Shown here: positions 5,960-6,480 of the stretch, piece after piece
Position numbering within the stretch: the first letter of the stretch is position 1
Layout of the letters: each line of letters opens with the position of its first letter
Origin: Synergistaceae bacterium
GTDB lineage: Bacteria; Synergistota; Synergistia; Synergistales; Aminobacteriaceae
Length of the DNA: 6,480 bases
Direction of reading: 5' to 3'
Assembly: GCA_009784305.1 (NCBI GenBank)
Contig: WRBZ01000053.1
Location: 1 to 6,480 of the forward strand
Made by a program: the position numbers and the translations under genes
Notes under the pieces: model-generated
Seen by the model: only the letters and a program-made list of their open reading frames with translations
The model's database searches: none
Told to the model about the DNA's origin: nothing

Positions 5960-6480
5960 ATGAAGAGATTTTTTACCATATTAATTACATTTTTTATATT
6001 AACTCTTTTTGTTCAGAATTCATACGCGAGTTACAAGTTGGGGAAGGAAGCTTTTGATAAGAAAAGATATAAGCAGGCAATGGAATATTTTATGGTGTCT
6101 TCAGATGATGTTGACAGCATATATCACATTGGATTGATGCACCAATCCGGTTTGGTAGTGAAAAAGAACTATTCCGAAGCATTTGATTGGTACGAAAAAG
6201 GAGTGGAACTTGGAGGGGAAAACTCAAGAATCGCTCTTGCAAGGCTATATGCTACAGGGCTTGGAGTTCCTTTAGACACAGACTATGCTTTAAAGCTGCT
6301 GAACGAAGGAAACAGGGATGATATGCAGAACAAAATAGCTACTATAGCCCTTCTGAGATTAGGATACGGACCGGATAATAGTAAAGAGTTGGCGGACTCA
6401 ATTATTTCTGCAACGACAACGAATAAGAGAGAGATTGATGCTTTAAACAGGCAAGTAAACCAGTATATGCAATTATTGAA
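5960..6480 (+). CDS. Secreted Sel1-repeat (TPR-like) protein, N-terminal part
   Basis: The reading frame runs from ATG at 5960 past the right edge without a stop; 173 residues are visible. Residues 1-23 (MKRFFTILITFFILTLFVQNSYA) are a classical signal peptide: basic start, hydrophobic core, then SYA before Ser24. A TPR-like helix pair follows (YKLGKEAFDKKRYKQAMEYF, 25-44), then two Sel1-like repeats: IYHIGLMHQSGLVVKKNYSEAFDWYEKG (54-81) and ARLYATGLGVPLDTDYALKLLNEG (94-117), each with the expected small residue, LYxxG turn and A-x-x-W/L-x-x-x-G pattern. Residues about 155-173 are polar and may begin a coiled coil or a further domain. Such proteins act outside the cytoplasm as scaffolds; partner unknown. 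It is divergent from the SRP operon and not evidently linked to it in function. Confidence 0.85.
   Translation, partial: MKRFFTILITFFILTLFVQNSYASYKLGKEAFDKKRYKQAMEYFMVSSDDVDSIYHIGLMHQSGLVVKKNYSEAFDWYEKGVELGGENSRIALARLYATGLGVPLDTDYALKLLNEGNRDDMQNKIATIALLRLGYGPDNSKELADSIISATTTNKREIDALNRQVNQYMQLL

Noticed and set aside
1..6480. CRISPR array, insertion sequence, tRNA, SRP RNA or a new defence-type system
   Set aside because: I saw no repeated spacers, transposase motifs, terminal repeats or tRNA-like folds, and the genes are ordinary core genes.

Overview
This window is an AT-rich piece of a bacterial chromosome, mostly housekeeping genes. Seven genes on the minus strand form a tight operon that runs from about 5763 down to 1575: ylxM, ffh, rpsP, khpA, rimM, trmD, rplS. 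This SRP / ribosome-assembly / tRNA-modification order is typical of Bacillota and of some deep-branching lineages such as Synergistota. Low GC, a TrmD with an unusual C-terminal extension, and a neighbouring Sel1-type protein with a signal peptide suggest a Synergistota-like or clostridia-like anaerobe. That placement is inference and could be wrong at phylum level.

Layout. (1) Positions 2-1513, plus strand: the C-terminal part of a divergent DUF255/YyaL/SSP411-family protein, open through the left edge, so its N-terminal thioredoxin-like domain would lie outside. (2) Positions 1527-1576: a perfect 12-bp hairpin with T-runs on both sides, shared as terminator by the convergent gene 1 and operon. 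(3) Positions 1575-5763, minus strand: the operon. A consensus promoter (5804-5776) lies immediately upstream of ylxM and predicts a very short leader. Gaps between genes are 1 to about 75 nt, and no internal promoter is convincing. (4) Positions 5764-5959: a divergent intergenic region with the operon promoter, a 15-bp palindrome and a weaker plus-strand promoter. (5) From 5960 to the right edge, plus strand: a secreted or periplasmic Sel1-repeat protein, cut off by the window.

How the genes work together. YlxM and Ffh belong to co-translational protein targeting. RpsP and RplS are ribosomal proteins of the 30S and 50S subunits. RimM assists 30S maturation, KhpA is a small KH RNA-binding protein, and TrmD makes m1G37 in tRNAs to hold the reading frame. 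The ribosomal protein genes have strong Shine-Dalgarno sequences while rimM and trmD have weak ones, consistent with different product amounts from one transcript.

I found no new multi-gene system. The most notable points are the roughly 125-residue TrmD extension, which looks like a fused and eroded SPOUT methyltransferase of the TM1570 type, and the loss of normally conserved residues in the DUF255 protein.
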